This document shows positions 51,095-59,121 of a stretch of 64,000 nt of DNA, one piece after another. A program made the translations under genes and the position numbers. The notes beneath the pieces are model-generated. The model saw only the letters and a list, made by a program, of their open reading frames with translations. It did not search any database and was not told the origin of the DNA. This DNA is from Frigoribacterium sp. JB110 (lineage in GTDB: Bacteria; Actinomycetota; Actinomycetes; Actinomycetales; Microbacteriaceae), in assembly GCF_900163665.1 (NCBI RefSeq), contig NZ_FUIA01000016.1, forward strand, positions 248,001 to 312,000, in the 5' to 3' direction. Position 1 is the first letter of the stretch, and the number at the start of each line of letters is the position of its first letter.

Positions 51095-52459
51095 TCACAC
51101 CGTCTCGCCGCGCCGCACTGCTGCCAGGATCGGACGGGTCGCGTCAAGTGCAAGGCGCATGAGGCAGAAGCCTGCCGCGAAAGTGCCGATCAGCACCACG
51201 ACGGAGAACGGCGAGATCACCTGCCCCGCGCCAGCGACGGGCAGAGAGAACACCACGCCGACAGCTGCACCGCTTACGGCGGCGAGACGGAGCGGCACCA
51301 TCACCGCGAGTCGGCGCGCACGTCGAATCTCGTCGCCCGGCATGCCGAGCCGATCGAGAGCCGTGATGAGCGCGCGATCCTCGAGCACGGCCGCCGCCTG
51401 CGTGACACCGGTCGACGCAGCCAGCACGACGAAGCCGCAGACCAGCGTGACCGCGATCCCGGTGCGGATATCGGGGTAGAGCTGGTCGCCGCTGTTGTCG
51501 GCCATCATGCCGAGCCCGATGCCGCCGACGACTGCGATGAACGAGACCATCGCGATGGCAGAGACGCGCCGCCACGCGCTCGCGGAGTGCTCGGCGAGCT
51601 CCCTTCCGGCGATGAGCTTCGCGGCGGTCTTCGCGTGCCTGGCCATGTACCGGCCTCGCGCCGCCAGGATCGGAGATCCGACCATGTTCACCACTGCCAT
51701 GGCGCCTGCGAACAGAACCGCGAGCACGACGCCGAGCATCATCGGGCCCACGAGCACGAGGCCCCCGGCCGTCAGCATCGCGACCAGCCCGCCGGCCATG
51801 CAGAGCATCGCCAGCCCCGCGACGATGAGTTTGGTCCGTCGCGGCGCGGGGTCCTGACGGCGGCGCACACCGAGCGGCGTCAGACGCACCTTCTTCAGGC
51901 TCAGGTGTGCGCTCACCATGGCCAGCGCGACAACGATCGCGACGACGAGGATCGTGCCACCGACCCCGGCGCCCACAGCACCCATTCCAACAGGACCGCC
52001 GAAGAACGGGATCAGCCCGATCAGCGGCAGCAGCACGAGATACACAGCGACACCGCCCAGTGCGCCGACAGCGGCGATCAGCCCAGCCTCGATCACCGTC
52101 ATCCTGGAGACCTCAGCGCTGCTGGCACCGAGCAGCCGCAAAGTGGCCAGGCGGTCGTCGCGATTTCGGCTGGACAGGCGTGCTGCAGCTGCACCGAGTG
52201 TGAACACCGGGATCGCGAGCAGGATGAGGGCGACGGTTCCGAGCACGCCGTACACCGGATCTGCCACCGCTGTCGGATGCGTGAGGAACATCTTCGCGCC
52301 GCCGCCGACGGCGAGCAGCACCGCGGTCACTGCCGCGAACGCGACGATCGGCAGGACGAGCGCTGCAAGGCCCTGTCGTGAAGGGCGGGTGAGCATGAGG
52401 GTCAGCGTTGCCAGCCGGCGTAGCTCATCGCTGCGAGGTGCGACTGCGACGGCGGTCAT
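51095..52459 (-). CDS. FtsX/MacB-type ABC transporter permease
   Basis: 454 residues with about eight to ten helices in two FtsX-like halves. N-terminal half has KMFLTHPTAVADPVYGVLGT and RLSSRNRDDRLATLRLLGAS; second half GRELAEHSASAWRRVSAIAM and VLEDRALITALDRLGMPGDE. The ATG 52459 overlaps the ATPase stop (ATGA). These transporters handle antimicrobial peptides, lipids or signals rather than small nutrients. No two-component system is next to it. Confidence 0.88.
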   Translation of the reverse strand: MTAVAVAPRSDELRRLATLTLMLTRPSRQGLAALVLPIVAFAAVTAVLLAVGGGAKMFLTHPTAVADPVYGVLGTVALILLAIPVFTLGAAAARLSSRNRDDRLATLRLLGASSAEVSRMTVIEAGLIAAVGALGGVAVYLVLLPLIGLIPFFGGPVGMGAVGAGVGGTILVVAIVVALAMVSAHLSLKKVRLTPLGVRRRQDPAPRRTKLIVAGLAMLCMAGGLVAMLTAGGLVLVGPMMLGVVLAVLFAGAMAVVNMVGSPILAARGRYMARHAKTAAKLIAGRELAEHSASAWRRVSAIAMVSFIAVVGGIGLGMMADNSGDQLYPDIRTGIAVTLVCGFVVLAASTGVTQAAAVLEDRALITALDRLGMPGDEIRRARRLAVMVPLRLAAVSGAAVGVVFSLPVAGAGQVISPFSVVVLIGTFAAGFCLMRLALDATRPILAAVRRGETV

Positions 52460-53193
52460 CGTGCGCTCCCCGCCTCGGCACGCTGCTGGGGAGCGAAGCT
52501 CTCGCCCACGAGCCGGCCGTCCTGCATGTGCAGCACACGGTCGCAGCGGCGGGCGACGTCGGCGTCGTGCGTCACGACGACGAGACCGCGGTTCTGACGC
52601 GCGGTCGATTGGAGCAGAGCGGTCATCACGTCGGTCGAGGTGGCCGAGTCGAGCGCGCCGGTGGGCTCGTCGGCGAACACCATGGGCGCACCGTTGACCT
52701 GGGCTCGGGCTATCGCCACCCGCTGTGCCTGCCCGCCGGAGAGCTGGCCGATCCTTCGGTCCTGCATCCCGTCGAGTCCGAGGTGTGCGAGCCATTGGGC
52801 GGCACGGTGCTCCGCGTCAACACGGGGAGCGCCTGCCATGATCAGCGGCAGCGCGGCGTTCTCCACAGCGGTGAGCTCAGGCAGCAGCAGGTGGTCCTGG
52901 AAGATGAACCCGATGCTTGAGCGACGTACTGCGGAGCGTGCATCCTCGTCCATACCGACGAGCTCGATGACGCTGCCGTTCGGTCGGGTCATGCGGATCG
53001 AGCCGGAATCAGGTGAGATCACGGCCGCGAGGCAGTGCAGCAGTGTGGTCTTGCCGGATCCGGAGGCACCCATCACCGCGACAGCTTCGCCGGCTCGGAT
53101 GGAGACGTCGACGCCTGCGAGTGCGAGCACATCGCCATAGCGCTTGGTCACGCCGACAGCATGCAGAAGGGTGGGGCTAGTCGTCTCGTTCAT
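52456..53193 (-). CDS. MacB/LolD-type ABC transporter ATP-binding protein
   Basis: 245 residues. Walker A GASGSGKTTLL, signature LSGGQAQRVAIARAQ, Walker B PMVFADEPTGALDS, and D-loop/H-loop VVTHDADVARRCDRV. The start is ATG 53193 (MNETTSPTLLHAVGVTKRYG) with GGAGG upstream. The partner is the FtsX-type permease downstream. Confidence 0.92.
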   Translation of the reverse strand: MNETTSPTLLHAVGVTKRYGDVLALAGVDVSIRAGEAVAVMGASGSGKTTLLHCLAAVISPDSGSIRMTRPNGSVIELVGMDEDARSAVRRSSIGFIFQDHLLLPELTAVENAALPLIMAGAPRVDAEHRAAQWLAHLGLDGMQDRRIGQLSGGQAQRVAIARAQVNGAPMVFADEPTGALDSATSTDVMTALLQSTARQNRGLVVVTHDADVARRCDRVLHMQDGRLVGESFAPQQRAEAGSAR

Positions 53194-53366
53194 GGACCCA
53201 GCCTCCAATCTGCTCCGTGCGCGACACATCCGCCTCAGGATCCAGAACGGGTCCGTCTGCGGGATGACATCGAAGGGACACCCCGCACACTGCCCCTATC
53301 GGAAGCCTGCACGAGCCGTCCAGAGGCGATGGCGTCTGTGCGCCGGCGAGTCGCGGCCAGCACACG

Positions 53367-53453
53367 CCGGTCGGTGAACGAAATCGATGTGTAGACCGAC
53401 CCGGCATCGGTGTGATGCGTGAGTCCGGCGAAGCCGGTGGCGCCTTCGCGCCT
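53367..53453 (-). pseudogene. IS3 OrfB relic related to the element at 40192
   Basis: The minus strand reads REGATGFAGLTHHTDAGSVY then TSISFTDR, nearly identical to OrfB of the 40192 element around its second catalytic Asp, then diverges. About 28 codons remain. Confidence 0.75.
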
Positions 53454-53611
53454 CGCTGCTGCACGCGCAGGTCATCATCGGCGACTGGAAGGACGAGTAC
53501 AACCACCACCGCCGGCACTCCTCGCTCGGCTACCTACCCCCAGCCGAGTACGCTCGACAGTGCACCCATCAAATGGAAACCGACGACTCACAGAACGTCC
53601 GGACCGAATGA
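53453..53611 (+). pseudogene. IS3 OrfB C-terminal relic related to the element at 49840
   Basis: The plus strand reads SLLHAQVIIGDWKDEYNHHR then HSSLGYLPPAEYARQCTHQM and ends ...NVRTE-stop, homologous to the last 50 residues of the second IS3 OrfB. It includes the terminal repeat core GTCCGGACC and abuts the oppositely oriented relic. Confidence 0.78.
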
Positions 53612-53798
53612 AGGGGGCGGCTCACGATCACAGGCGCCCGGGGCGCAGACGTCACCATGCCACTCCCGCTGCACCTCGACTGCATGGCGTCCTTGACGGC
53701 GACCGGCCCGCGGGGATCGCAAGCAGCTCGGAGCCTGGCGGCTGCCTCCGGAGCAACCGCGCTGCCAGTCCCATCGGACGGCGATGCCCGGCGACGCG

Positions 53799-55031
53799 CT
53801 ACGGAAGGTGCCTGCGCCAGCTCAGAGCGACGATGCTGAAACTGATGAGCGCAAGAACCGCGCCGATGACGAACATGACCGTGTACGGGAGCCACGCACC
53901 CACTAGCGCAAGAACGGCCGGGATGAAGAATCCGATGTAGGTCAGCGAGTAGTACACGGCCGTGAGCCCCGCGAGATCGTCGGGGCCGGCGATACGCTGG
54001 ATCTCGCGGAGACCACCAACGAGCAAGAGTCCATACGCAGCCCCGAGCGCGGCAGCGGCGACGACGACCCACGCCAACGAGTCGAGACCGACCGCGACGG
54101 CCGCCAGCACCATCCCCACGACGGTGACTGCGAGCGCCAAGCCGACACCGCGGGCCGAGCCGGGGTCATCGAAGCGGCCCGCAATCCGCTGCGCGCCGAC
54201 GCCGCATCCTAGTGCGATCACACACAGGAGCCCGCTCATCGCGATCTCCAAGCCCGGAGCCTTCGACATCATCAGGCCAGGCAGTATCGCGTAGGCACTG
54301 GCCGCTGTGCCGAAGACCCAGGGCGCCATGGGCACGACGACGAAAAGGAAGCGACGATGCACAGCGGACGGAATCTTCAAGTCCTCGAGTAACGGCCGAC
54401 CGTCATCACTTGTCCGCCTACTCTCCGGCACCCGCCACAGCAGCGAGAATGATGCGATGGCTAGCACGATGTGCACGAAGTATGGGCTCTGCTGCGGTGC
54501 GGGCCCGAATTGCGCGAGCGCCGCAGCAACCCCCGCGCCCAGGGCAAAGCCCGCTGTGAGGGCGAGCGCCGCGCGCCCTGCGCCGCTCCCTTCCCGGGCT
54601 CCGGTGTCGAACGGCGCCTGCGACAGCTCCTTCACCCAGGCAGTCCCCACCACCATAACCAACCCCAGCGCCACACCCGAGAGAACTCGCCCGGCGAACA
54701 ACACGGTCGGCGATGAAGCGCCCAGCGCGAGCAGAACGCTCCCAGCGACAGCGACGAGCGGAGCAGGAAGGAAGAACGGCCGGCGTCCGAATCGGTCGGA
54801 GAGAGGGCCTCCGAGGATCAGAGCGGGCACGATACCGAGAACGTACGCACCGAGCAGAACGTCGAGCACGAGAGGCGTCATCTCGTCCTCCTGTCGGTAC
54901 ATCACCAGCAGGGGGGTGAATTCGTTACCACCCCACGCGACCGCGAAGAGCGCCGCGCACACGGCCATCCAGGGGCGGATGCGGTGCCGAGGACCCGCAT
55001 CCGGGATCGGGAGGGAGTCCGTGATACTCAT
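53799..55031 (-). CDS. MFS transporter (co-transcribed with GntR regulator)
   Basis: 410 residues with 12 helices. MFS motif A-like GGPLSDRFGRRPFFLPAPLV between helices 2 and 3; N-terminus MAVCAALFAVAWGGNEFTPLLVMYR. Its ATG overlaps the stop of the upstream GntR gene (ATGA), so expression is probably controlled by that regulator. Export of a small molecule is likely; substrate unknown. Confidence 0.9.
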   Translation of the reverse strand: MSITDSLPIPDAGPRHRIRPWMAVCAALFAVAWGGNEFTPLLVMYRQEDEMTPLVLDVLLGAYVLGIVPALILGGPLSDRFGRRPFFLPAPLVAVAGSVLLALGASSPTVLFAGRVLSGVALGLVMVVGTAWVKELSQAPFDTGAREGSGAGRAALALTAGFALGAGVAAALAQFGPAPQQSPYFVHIVLAIASFSLLWRVPESRRTSDDGRPLLEDLKIPSAVHRRFLFVVVPMAPWVFGTAASAYAILPGLMMSKAPGLEIAMSGLLCVIALGCGVGAQRIAGRFDDPGSARGVGLALAVTVVGMVLAAVAVGLDSLAWVVVAAAALGAAYGLLLVGGLREIQRIAGPDDLAGLTAVYYSLTYIGFFIPAVLALVGAWLPYTVMFVIGAVLALISFSIVALSWRRHLP

Positions 55032-55684
55032 GGCAACAGCTCCCGATGTGTACGCCGGATGTGAGATTCGAGCGCGATTCGGAATGCGTCGCTATGCGCA
55101 CCATCGATCAGCCGCGCGAGCTCGGTGTGGTCGTCGAGGACCCCCTCGAGGCGGTCCGCGCGCTTCCACAGCGATCGCGCCGTCATCCGCCTCTGCCGAT
55201 CGCTCAACGACGCGAAAAAGTCCGATAGCAGACGGTTTCCGCCGGCATCGACGACCGCAGCGTGAAAGTCCGCGTCCAGGACCGCGAAGCCGTGAAGGTC
55301 TTCCCGCGCAGCGGCATCACGCTGCCCCCCGAGGATCGTCTGCAGTCGCTCGACAAGTTCGGAACGCAGCCGGGCATCGCCCGAGACCCGGGAGACGGCA
55401 TCCGACTCGAGGAGAACGCGCGCCCGCACGATCTCCTCGCGTTCGTGTGGCCTCACCTCAACGACGAACGCACCGCGCTTGGGGTACAAACGCAACCACC
55501 CCTCGCCCTGCAGTCGCAGGAACGCCTCACGCACCGGAGTGCGACTCATACCAAGCTCGTTGGCCACCATCCCCTCGCTGATCATGCTTCCCCCAAGTAA
55601 CGCGCCATCCAAGATCTGGGCACGCAAATGGTGGTAGGCAACCTCGGACGCGGATGCATGGCTAGCGGCACCAGATTCGGTCAC
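55028..55684 (-). CDS. GntR-family regulator (FadR/FCD subfamily)
   Basis: 218 residues. Winged helix near the N-terminus (AYHHLRAQILDGALLGGSMI, ANELGMSRTPVREAFLRLQG) and an alpha-helical FCD ligand domain with HADF-like DADFHAAVVDAGGN and a His-rich C-terminal region (LESHIRRTHRELLP), suggesting metal-dependent carboxylate sensing as in related proteins. The start is GTG 55684 preceded by a run of ten G on the coding strand (55690-55699), which serves as the ribosome-binding region and could vary in length. Confidence 0.9.
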   Translation of the reverse strand: MTESGAASHASASEVAYHHLRAQILDGALLGGSMISEGMVANELGMSRTPVREAFLRLQGEGWLRLYPKRGAFVVEVRPHEREEIVRARVLLESDAVSRVSGDARLRSELVERLQTILGGQRDAAAREDLHGFAVLDADFHAAVVDAGGNRLLSDFFASLSDRQRRMTARSLWKRADRLEGVLDDHTELARLIDGAHSDAFRIALESHIRRTHRELLP

Positions 55685-55689
55685 GCTTG

Positions 55690-55699
55690 CCCCCCCCCC
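55690..55699. repeat. Homopolymer C10/G10 in the gntR ribosome-binding region
   Basis: Ten consecutive C on the plus strand (G on the coding strand), ending 5 nt before the GTG start. It is the only likely Shine-Dalgarno for this gene. Length variation by slippage could alter translation. Confidence 0.6.
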
Positions 55700-55943
55700 T
55701 TGTTTCTGAATACAACATAGATACTAGTCGCATACTCTACAAAAGACAACAAGAGAATGGCGGGGTGTTTTTACGGCGCGGCCTGAGCCAGCCTGGGCAC
55801 AGGTTGTGGGAGTGGACCTGCCGAAAACGATGGCGGTCTCAACCGGTAAACGCACCACCCGCCTACTCTGTCAGGTCTTCGTGCCGTAGGTGCCATGTCT
55901 GCGGTAGCGAGACCCAGCGATGCCGCCCCCGTATCCTCGAGGG

Positions 55944-56321
55944 ATGAACATGAGTCGTGGTCGCGCAGTTGGGAGTGCTTTCTCCGCGAAGGAGAAGACG
56001 GTGCTGGATCTTCTGTGCAGCGGGGATCACCCGTACCGTGAACTGGCTCGCGAGCAGCTCCGCGTCGCGTCGTGGGGTGGGTACCAGCTCGACGAGTGCG
56101 ACTGCTTCCTTATCTCGGTTCCCAAGTTGCCGAAGGCAGCCCGGATCAGGCACGGTGGCGGACCGTTCTCTACCTTGGATGTCTCGCGCGCCGGAGAAGG
56201 GCTTGGCCAGCTCGATCTATGGGTCGTCGACGGTTACCTGCACTCCGTTGACTACATGACCTACGACGATCACGAGATGCTGCCTGACCTCGAAGATGAC
56301 ACTCTCGAGCCGCTCTACTGA
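55944..56321 (+). CDS. IS30 passenger gene, immunity/antitoxin-like small protein (copy 2)
   Basis: 125 residues, identical to the protein from 37487-37864. It lies convergent to the transposase inside the IS with the same TATCCT box before the start. Same reservations about function. Confidence 0.65.
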   Translation: MNMSRGRAVGSAFSAKEKTVLDLLCSGDHPYRELAREQLRVASWGGYQLDECDCFLISVPKLPKAARIRHGGGPFSTLDVSRAGEGLGQLDLWVVDGYLHSVDYMTYDDHEMLPDLEDDTLEPLY

Positions 56322-56326
56322 GCCGT

Positions 56327-57493
56327 TTAGGCGAGCCTGCAAGCACGAAGTCGTTCGCGGCTGCTCAGCCAGTCAAGGACCTGGCGTGGACGTGTGTTGA
56401 TCTTGTTCGCGATCTGATCGAGTTCGTCTTGAGTGAAGCGGTACAGGTCGGCGTTCTTCGCCAGGTACTGGCGTAGGAGCCGGTTGGTGTTCTCGTTCGA
56501 GCCTCGTTGCCACGGTGAGCGAGGATCGCAGAAGTAGACGTGGATGCCGAGGTCGTGGGCGAGTTGTTCGTGCTCTGACATCTCTCGACCTCGATCCCAA
56601 GTGATCGACCTCAACAGTGATTTCGGCATGCCGCGGAGGTTCTGGACGAGCGCGGCGCGGACGTCTGGGCCCTTGATGCCATCGAGCTTGACGAGGCGAA
56701 CGATCCTGGTGGTGCGTTCCACGAGGGTTGCCACGGCGCTGGGGCGTCGCCCCATGACGAGGTCCCCTTCCCAATGCCCTACCTCGGTCCGGGTCTCGAT
56801 CTGCTCTGGTCGATCATGGATAGAGACCATGTTCCGCAGCCGGCCCCGCCCGTGCCCGGTACGACGCGCTTTCCTCGAGGTGCGCATGCCGCGCCCCGAC
56901 CGCAGATGCGTCTTCAGCGTCGAGGGGAGCGACAGGCGCGAGCTGATGTAGAGGGTCCGGTAGATAGCCTCGTGCGAGATCCGTACTCCCTGTGCTGAAG
57001 CCGGAGTCAGTCGGAGCCATGCCGCGATCTGCTGCGGCGACCAATCCGCCATCAGCTTCTCCTGCACGATGCTCCGCAGGTCATCGTGCGTTTCCAGCTT
57101 GCACGGCTTCGGACGCCTCGCGTTCTCCCACGCTCGTCGATCGGCTGCCGCAGCCCGGTACTGCGTAGGTCCACCGTTACGGGCGATCTCCCGCGAGACC
57201 GAGGAAGCAGACCGGCGCAGGCGAGTCGCGATAGCGCGCGCGGAATCACCGGCCGCGAGTCCGCGGGAGATTTCCTCTCGTTCAGTGAGCGACAGTCTCA
57301 GCGGTGCCCGTGAACGCGCTGCCGGGCGGATCCCGCCGGTCACTGCCAGGAGCCGACGCACCGCCTCACGGTTGCAGCACACAGCCCGGGCGATAACCCG
57401 GACCGGCTCGCCCGCGCGCCATCGTTCCCATACCGCGTCCTGCTGTTCGAGACTCAACACCATGCCCGGGCCTCCTCGCCGATCTATCCGCAT
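56327..57493 (-). CDS. IS30-family transposase (copy 2, consensus motif)
   Basis: 388 residues. Identical to copy 1 except Ile at two positions (ISHEAIYRTLY), which matches the usual IS30 motif, so this copy is the better candidate for activity. The frame is open upstream to 57571, but that lies outside the element. DDE residues as in copy 1. Confidence 0.94.
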   Translation of the reverse strand: MRIDRRGGPGMVLSLEQQDAVWERWRAGEPVRVIARAVCCNREAVRRLLAVTGGIRPAARSRAPLRLSLTEREEISRGLAAGDSARAIATRLRRSASSVSREIARNGGPTQYRAAAADRRAWENARRPKPCKLETHDDLRSIVQEKLMADWSPQQIAAWLRLTPASAQGVRISHEAIYRTLYISSRLSLPSTLKTHLRSGRGMRTSRKARRTGHGRGRLRNMVSIHDRPEQIETRTEVGHWEGDLVMGRRPSAVATLVERTTRIVRLVKLDGIKGPDVRAALVQNLRGMPKSLLRSITWDRGREMSEHEQLAHDLGIHVYFCDPRSPWQRGSNENTNRLLRQYLAKNADLYRFTQDELDQIANKINTRPRQVLDWLSSRERLRACRLA

Positions 57494-57613
57494 GCTTCCA
57501 CCACTGGGTGGTGCGTTGACCGGTTGAGACCGCCATCGATTGCGGTGGGCGTGGTTCGCGGCAGTGTCCACCGCCCGAGCTCGTCGAGGCTCTCCTGCGA
57601 TGGACGACCATCG

Positions 57614-58201
57614 CTAATGGTCGCCGACAGAAGCGTGCACATGGGCGCGCTGGCCTTGGCGTCCGACGAGGCTGAGGTACTCGACCGGGCCGGCGCTGGT
57701 GGCCCCGAACCAATGGGGCGTTCGGGTGTCGAACTCGGCAGCTTGACCAGCTTGCAAGACCAGGTCTTGGTCGCCCAGCACCAGGCGGAGGGTGCCGTTC
57801 AATACGTAGGCCCAATCGAACCCTTCATGGGAGCGCAGGTCAGGGGCCGTATCGTCGCTGCCCCTGGGGAGGACGAACTTGTATGCCTGGATGCCTCCGG
57901 GGCGACGCGTGAGCGGGATGATGACCGACCCGTCGCTGCAGGACATGGGACGGAGGTCGATTCGGGGGTTGGCGGTGCGAGGCGCATCGACGAGGGAATC
58001 GAGGGTGACGCCGTAATAGCGGGCCAACGGGAGCAGTTGTTCCAAGGTCGGCCGCCGCAGTCCCGCCTCCAGCCGGGAGAGGGTGCTTGTGGAGATCCCG
58101 GTCTCCTCAGCGAGCGTGGTGAGCGTGACGTCGCGGCGCAGACGAAGGTGCTTCAGGCGTGGCCCCACCGTGTCGAGGGTCTGATCGGAGTGTTCGCTCA
58201 T
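57614..58201 (-). CDS. XRE-family regulator with C-terminal cupin
   Basis: 195 residues. HTH_3 at about 15-70 (RLKHLRLRRDVTLTTLAEET, ISTSTLSRLEAGLRRPTLEQ) and a cupin sensor domain at 115-190 (HEGFDWAYVLNGTLRLVLGD, EFDTRTPHWFGATSAGPVEY). The start ATG 58201 is chosen over the in-frame upstream ATG. It is divergent from the methyltransferase unit, with two TTGCCA sites in the gap. These regulators sense small ligands and often control the adjacent gene. Confidence 0.9.
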   Translation of the reverse strand: MSEHSDQTLDTVGPRLKHLRLRRDVTLTTLAEETGISTSTLSRLEAGLRRPTLEQLLPLARYYGVTLDSLVDAPRTANPRIDLRPMSCSDGSVIIPLTRRPGGIQAYKFVLPRGSDDTAPDLRSHEGFDWAYVLNGTLRLVLGDQDLVLQAGQAAEFDTRTPHWFGATSAGPVEYLSLVGRQGQRAHVHASVGDH

Positions 58202-58210
58202 GCCCCTAGT

Positions 58211-58245
58211 TTGCCATTTGGCAAGAAAGATTGCCAATCTGGCTA
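58211..58245. promoter_or_regulatory. Candidate operators of the XRE-cupin regulator
   Basis: A perfect TTGCCA-TT-TGGCAA at 58211-58224 and a weaker TTGCCA-ATC-TGGCTA at 58231-58245, in the divergent intergenic region directly upstream of the regulator start. Two sites on one side fit autoregulation plus control of the plus-strand unit. Confidence 0.6.
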
Positions 58246-58296
58246 GTTTGGGTGAACCTGGGTGCAGACATCACGGACGAGCAGAAGGACAGCGCA

Positions 58297-58395
58297 ATGG
58301 GCTCCGCACAGGACCAGACATACGAGGCCGCGATCACCGGCGGTGGATCGGCACGGCTGAGCGCCGCGTACCGCGGCATGGTGCACGCATCATGA
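58297..58395 (+). pseudogene. Remnant of an FAD-dependent oxidoreductase (32 codons)
   Basis: A 32-codon ORF with AGAAGGA ribosome site reads MGSAQDQTYEAAITGGGSAR then LSAAYRGMVHAS; the GGGxAxLSAA part matches the N-terminal FAD-binding motif (GGGPAGLSAA) of thioredoxin-reductase-like proteins, with Pro-Ala-Gly degraded to Ser-Ala-Arg. Its TGA overlaps the ATG of the methyltransferase, so it now serves as a short translated leader. The rest of the oxidoreductase has been deleted. Confidence 0.65.
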
Positions 58396-59015
58396 ACGAG
58401 TTCGACAAGGACTACTGGGAGGATCAGTGGGCCCCCGCCCCCTCGGGCCGCAGCCGCCCGCTCCCCGTCAACCCCTATCTGACAGGCGAGACCGCGCATC
58501 TTCCCGTCGGCACAGTCTTGGATGCGGGCTGCGGAACCGGAACCGAAGCGCTCTGGCTGGCCGAGCAGGGCTGGGACGTCACGGCCGCCGACATCTCCGC
58601 GACCGCGCTGGCGGAGGCACGGGTTCGTGCTGCTGCGGCTGGTGCGGGCGAGCGCGTCGACTGGGTGGAAACCGACCTGTCGCAGTGGGCGCCGAATCGC
58701 ACCTGGGACCTCGTGGTCACCAACTACGCTCACGCGGAGATCGGGCAGCTTCCGTTCTATCGGCGTATCGCTTCCTGGGTCGCCCCTGGCGGGACGCTCC
58801 TCATCGTCGGACATCTCCACGGCCACCAGCACGACGTTCACCACGGGCACGACCAGCCTGAGGGAGCGACAGCGACGCTGGAGGGGATCACGAGCTTGTT
58901 CCCCGCTTCGGAATGGCGGATCGACTCCGCCTATGAGCACACCCGCACTGTCCACGCCGGCGGTTCACCGGTGCAATTGCATGACGTGATCGTCCGCGTC
59001 CACCGACCTACCTGA
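58392..59015 (+). CDS. Class I SAM-dependent methyltransferase (TehB-like)
   Basis: 207 residues. Motif I VLDAGCGTGTEALWLAEQGW, motif II DVTAADISATALAEARVRA and post-motif WDLVVTNYAHAEI are clear. Start ATG 58392 overlaps the stop of the 32-codon oxidoreductase remnant. Target unknown; similar proteins occur with XRE-cupin regulators and FAD oxidoreductases, as here. Confidence 0.88.
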   Translation: MNEFDKDYWEDQWAPAPSGRSRPLPVNPYLTGETAHLPVGTVLDAGCGTGTEALWLAEQGWDVTAADISATALAEARVRAAAAGAGERVDWVETDLSQWAPNRTWDLVVTNYAHAEIGQLPFYRRIASWVAPGGTLLIVGHLHGHQHDVHHGHDQPEGATATLEGITSLFPASEWRIDSAYEHTRTVHAGGSPVQLHDVIVRVHRPT

Positions 59016-59121
59016 CTCGTCCCCCTCTTCGCGCGTCGAGGTGTTTCGACCTCGGCGCTGCTTCGACCTGCCTGCGATCAGCGTCGGGCAAAGCACTCCC
59101 TGAAAGGAAACACATCCCGCC

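Larger units (their letters stand above)
53194..53798. other. 605-bp region of IS debris and non-coding DNA
   Basis: Between the ABC operon (starts at 53193, minus) and the end of the MFS gene at 53799. It holds two back-to-back IS3 transposase relics (53367-53453 minus, 53453-53611 plus). The remaining DNA has no convincing gene. Confidence 0.6.
37371..57538. mobile_element. Possible composite transposon bounded by direct IS30 copies
   Basis: Two near-identical IS30 copies in the same orientation bracket about 16.7 kb of cargo (multicopper oxidase, acetoin reductase, ABC transporter, GntR-MFS and others). Mobility as a unit is possible but unproven; the two copies have different outer flanks and no shared target duplication, so independent insertion is equally likely. 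Confidence 0.4.
55828..57538 (-). mobile_element. IS30-family insertion sequence, copy 2
   Basis: 1711 bp, same terminal repeats, transposase and passenger gene as copy 1 (37371-39081) and the same orientation. Left flank is again CTGCCG plus 4 nt; the right flank differs (ATTGCGG), so only half of the palindromic target is visible. Confidence 0.9.

Noticed and set aside
37371..57538. Treating the IS30-bounded segment as a proven composite transposon
   Set aside because: No shared target duplication, different outer flanks, and many independent IS insertions inside; reported only as a possibility.
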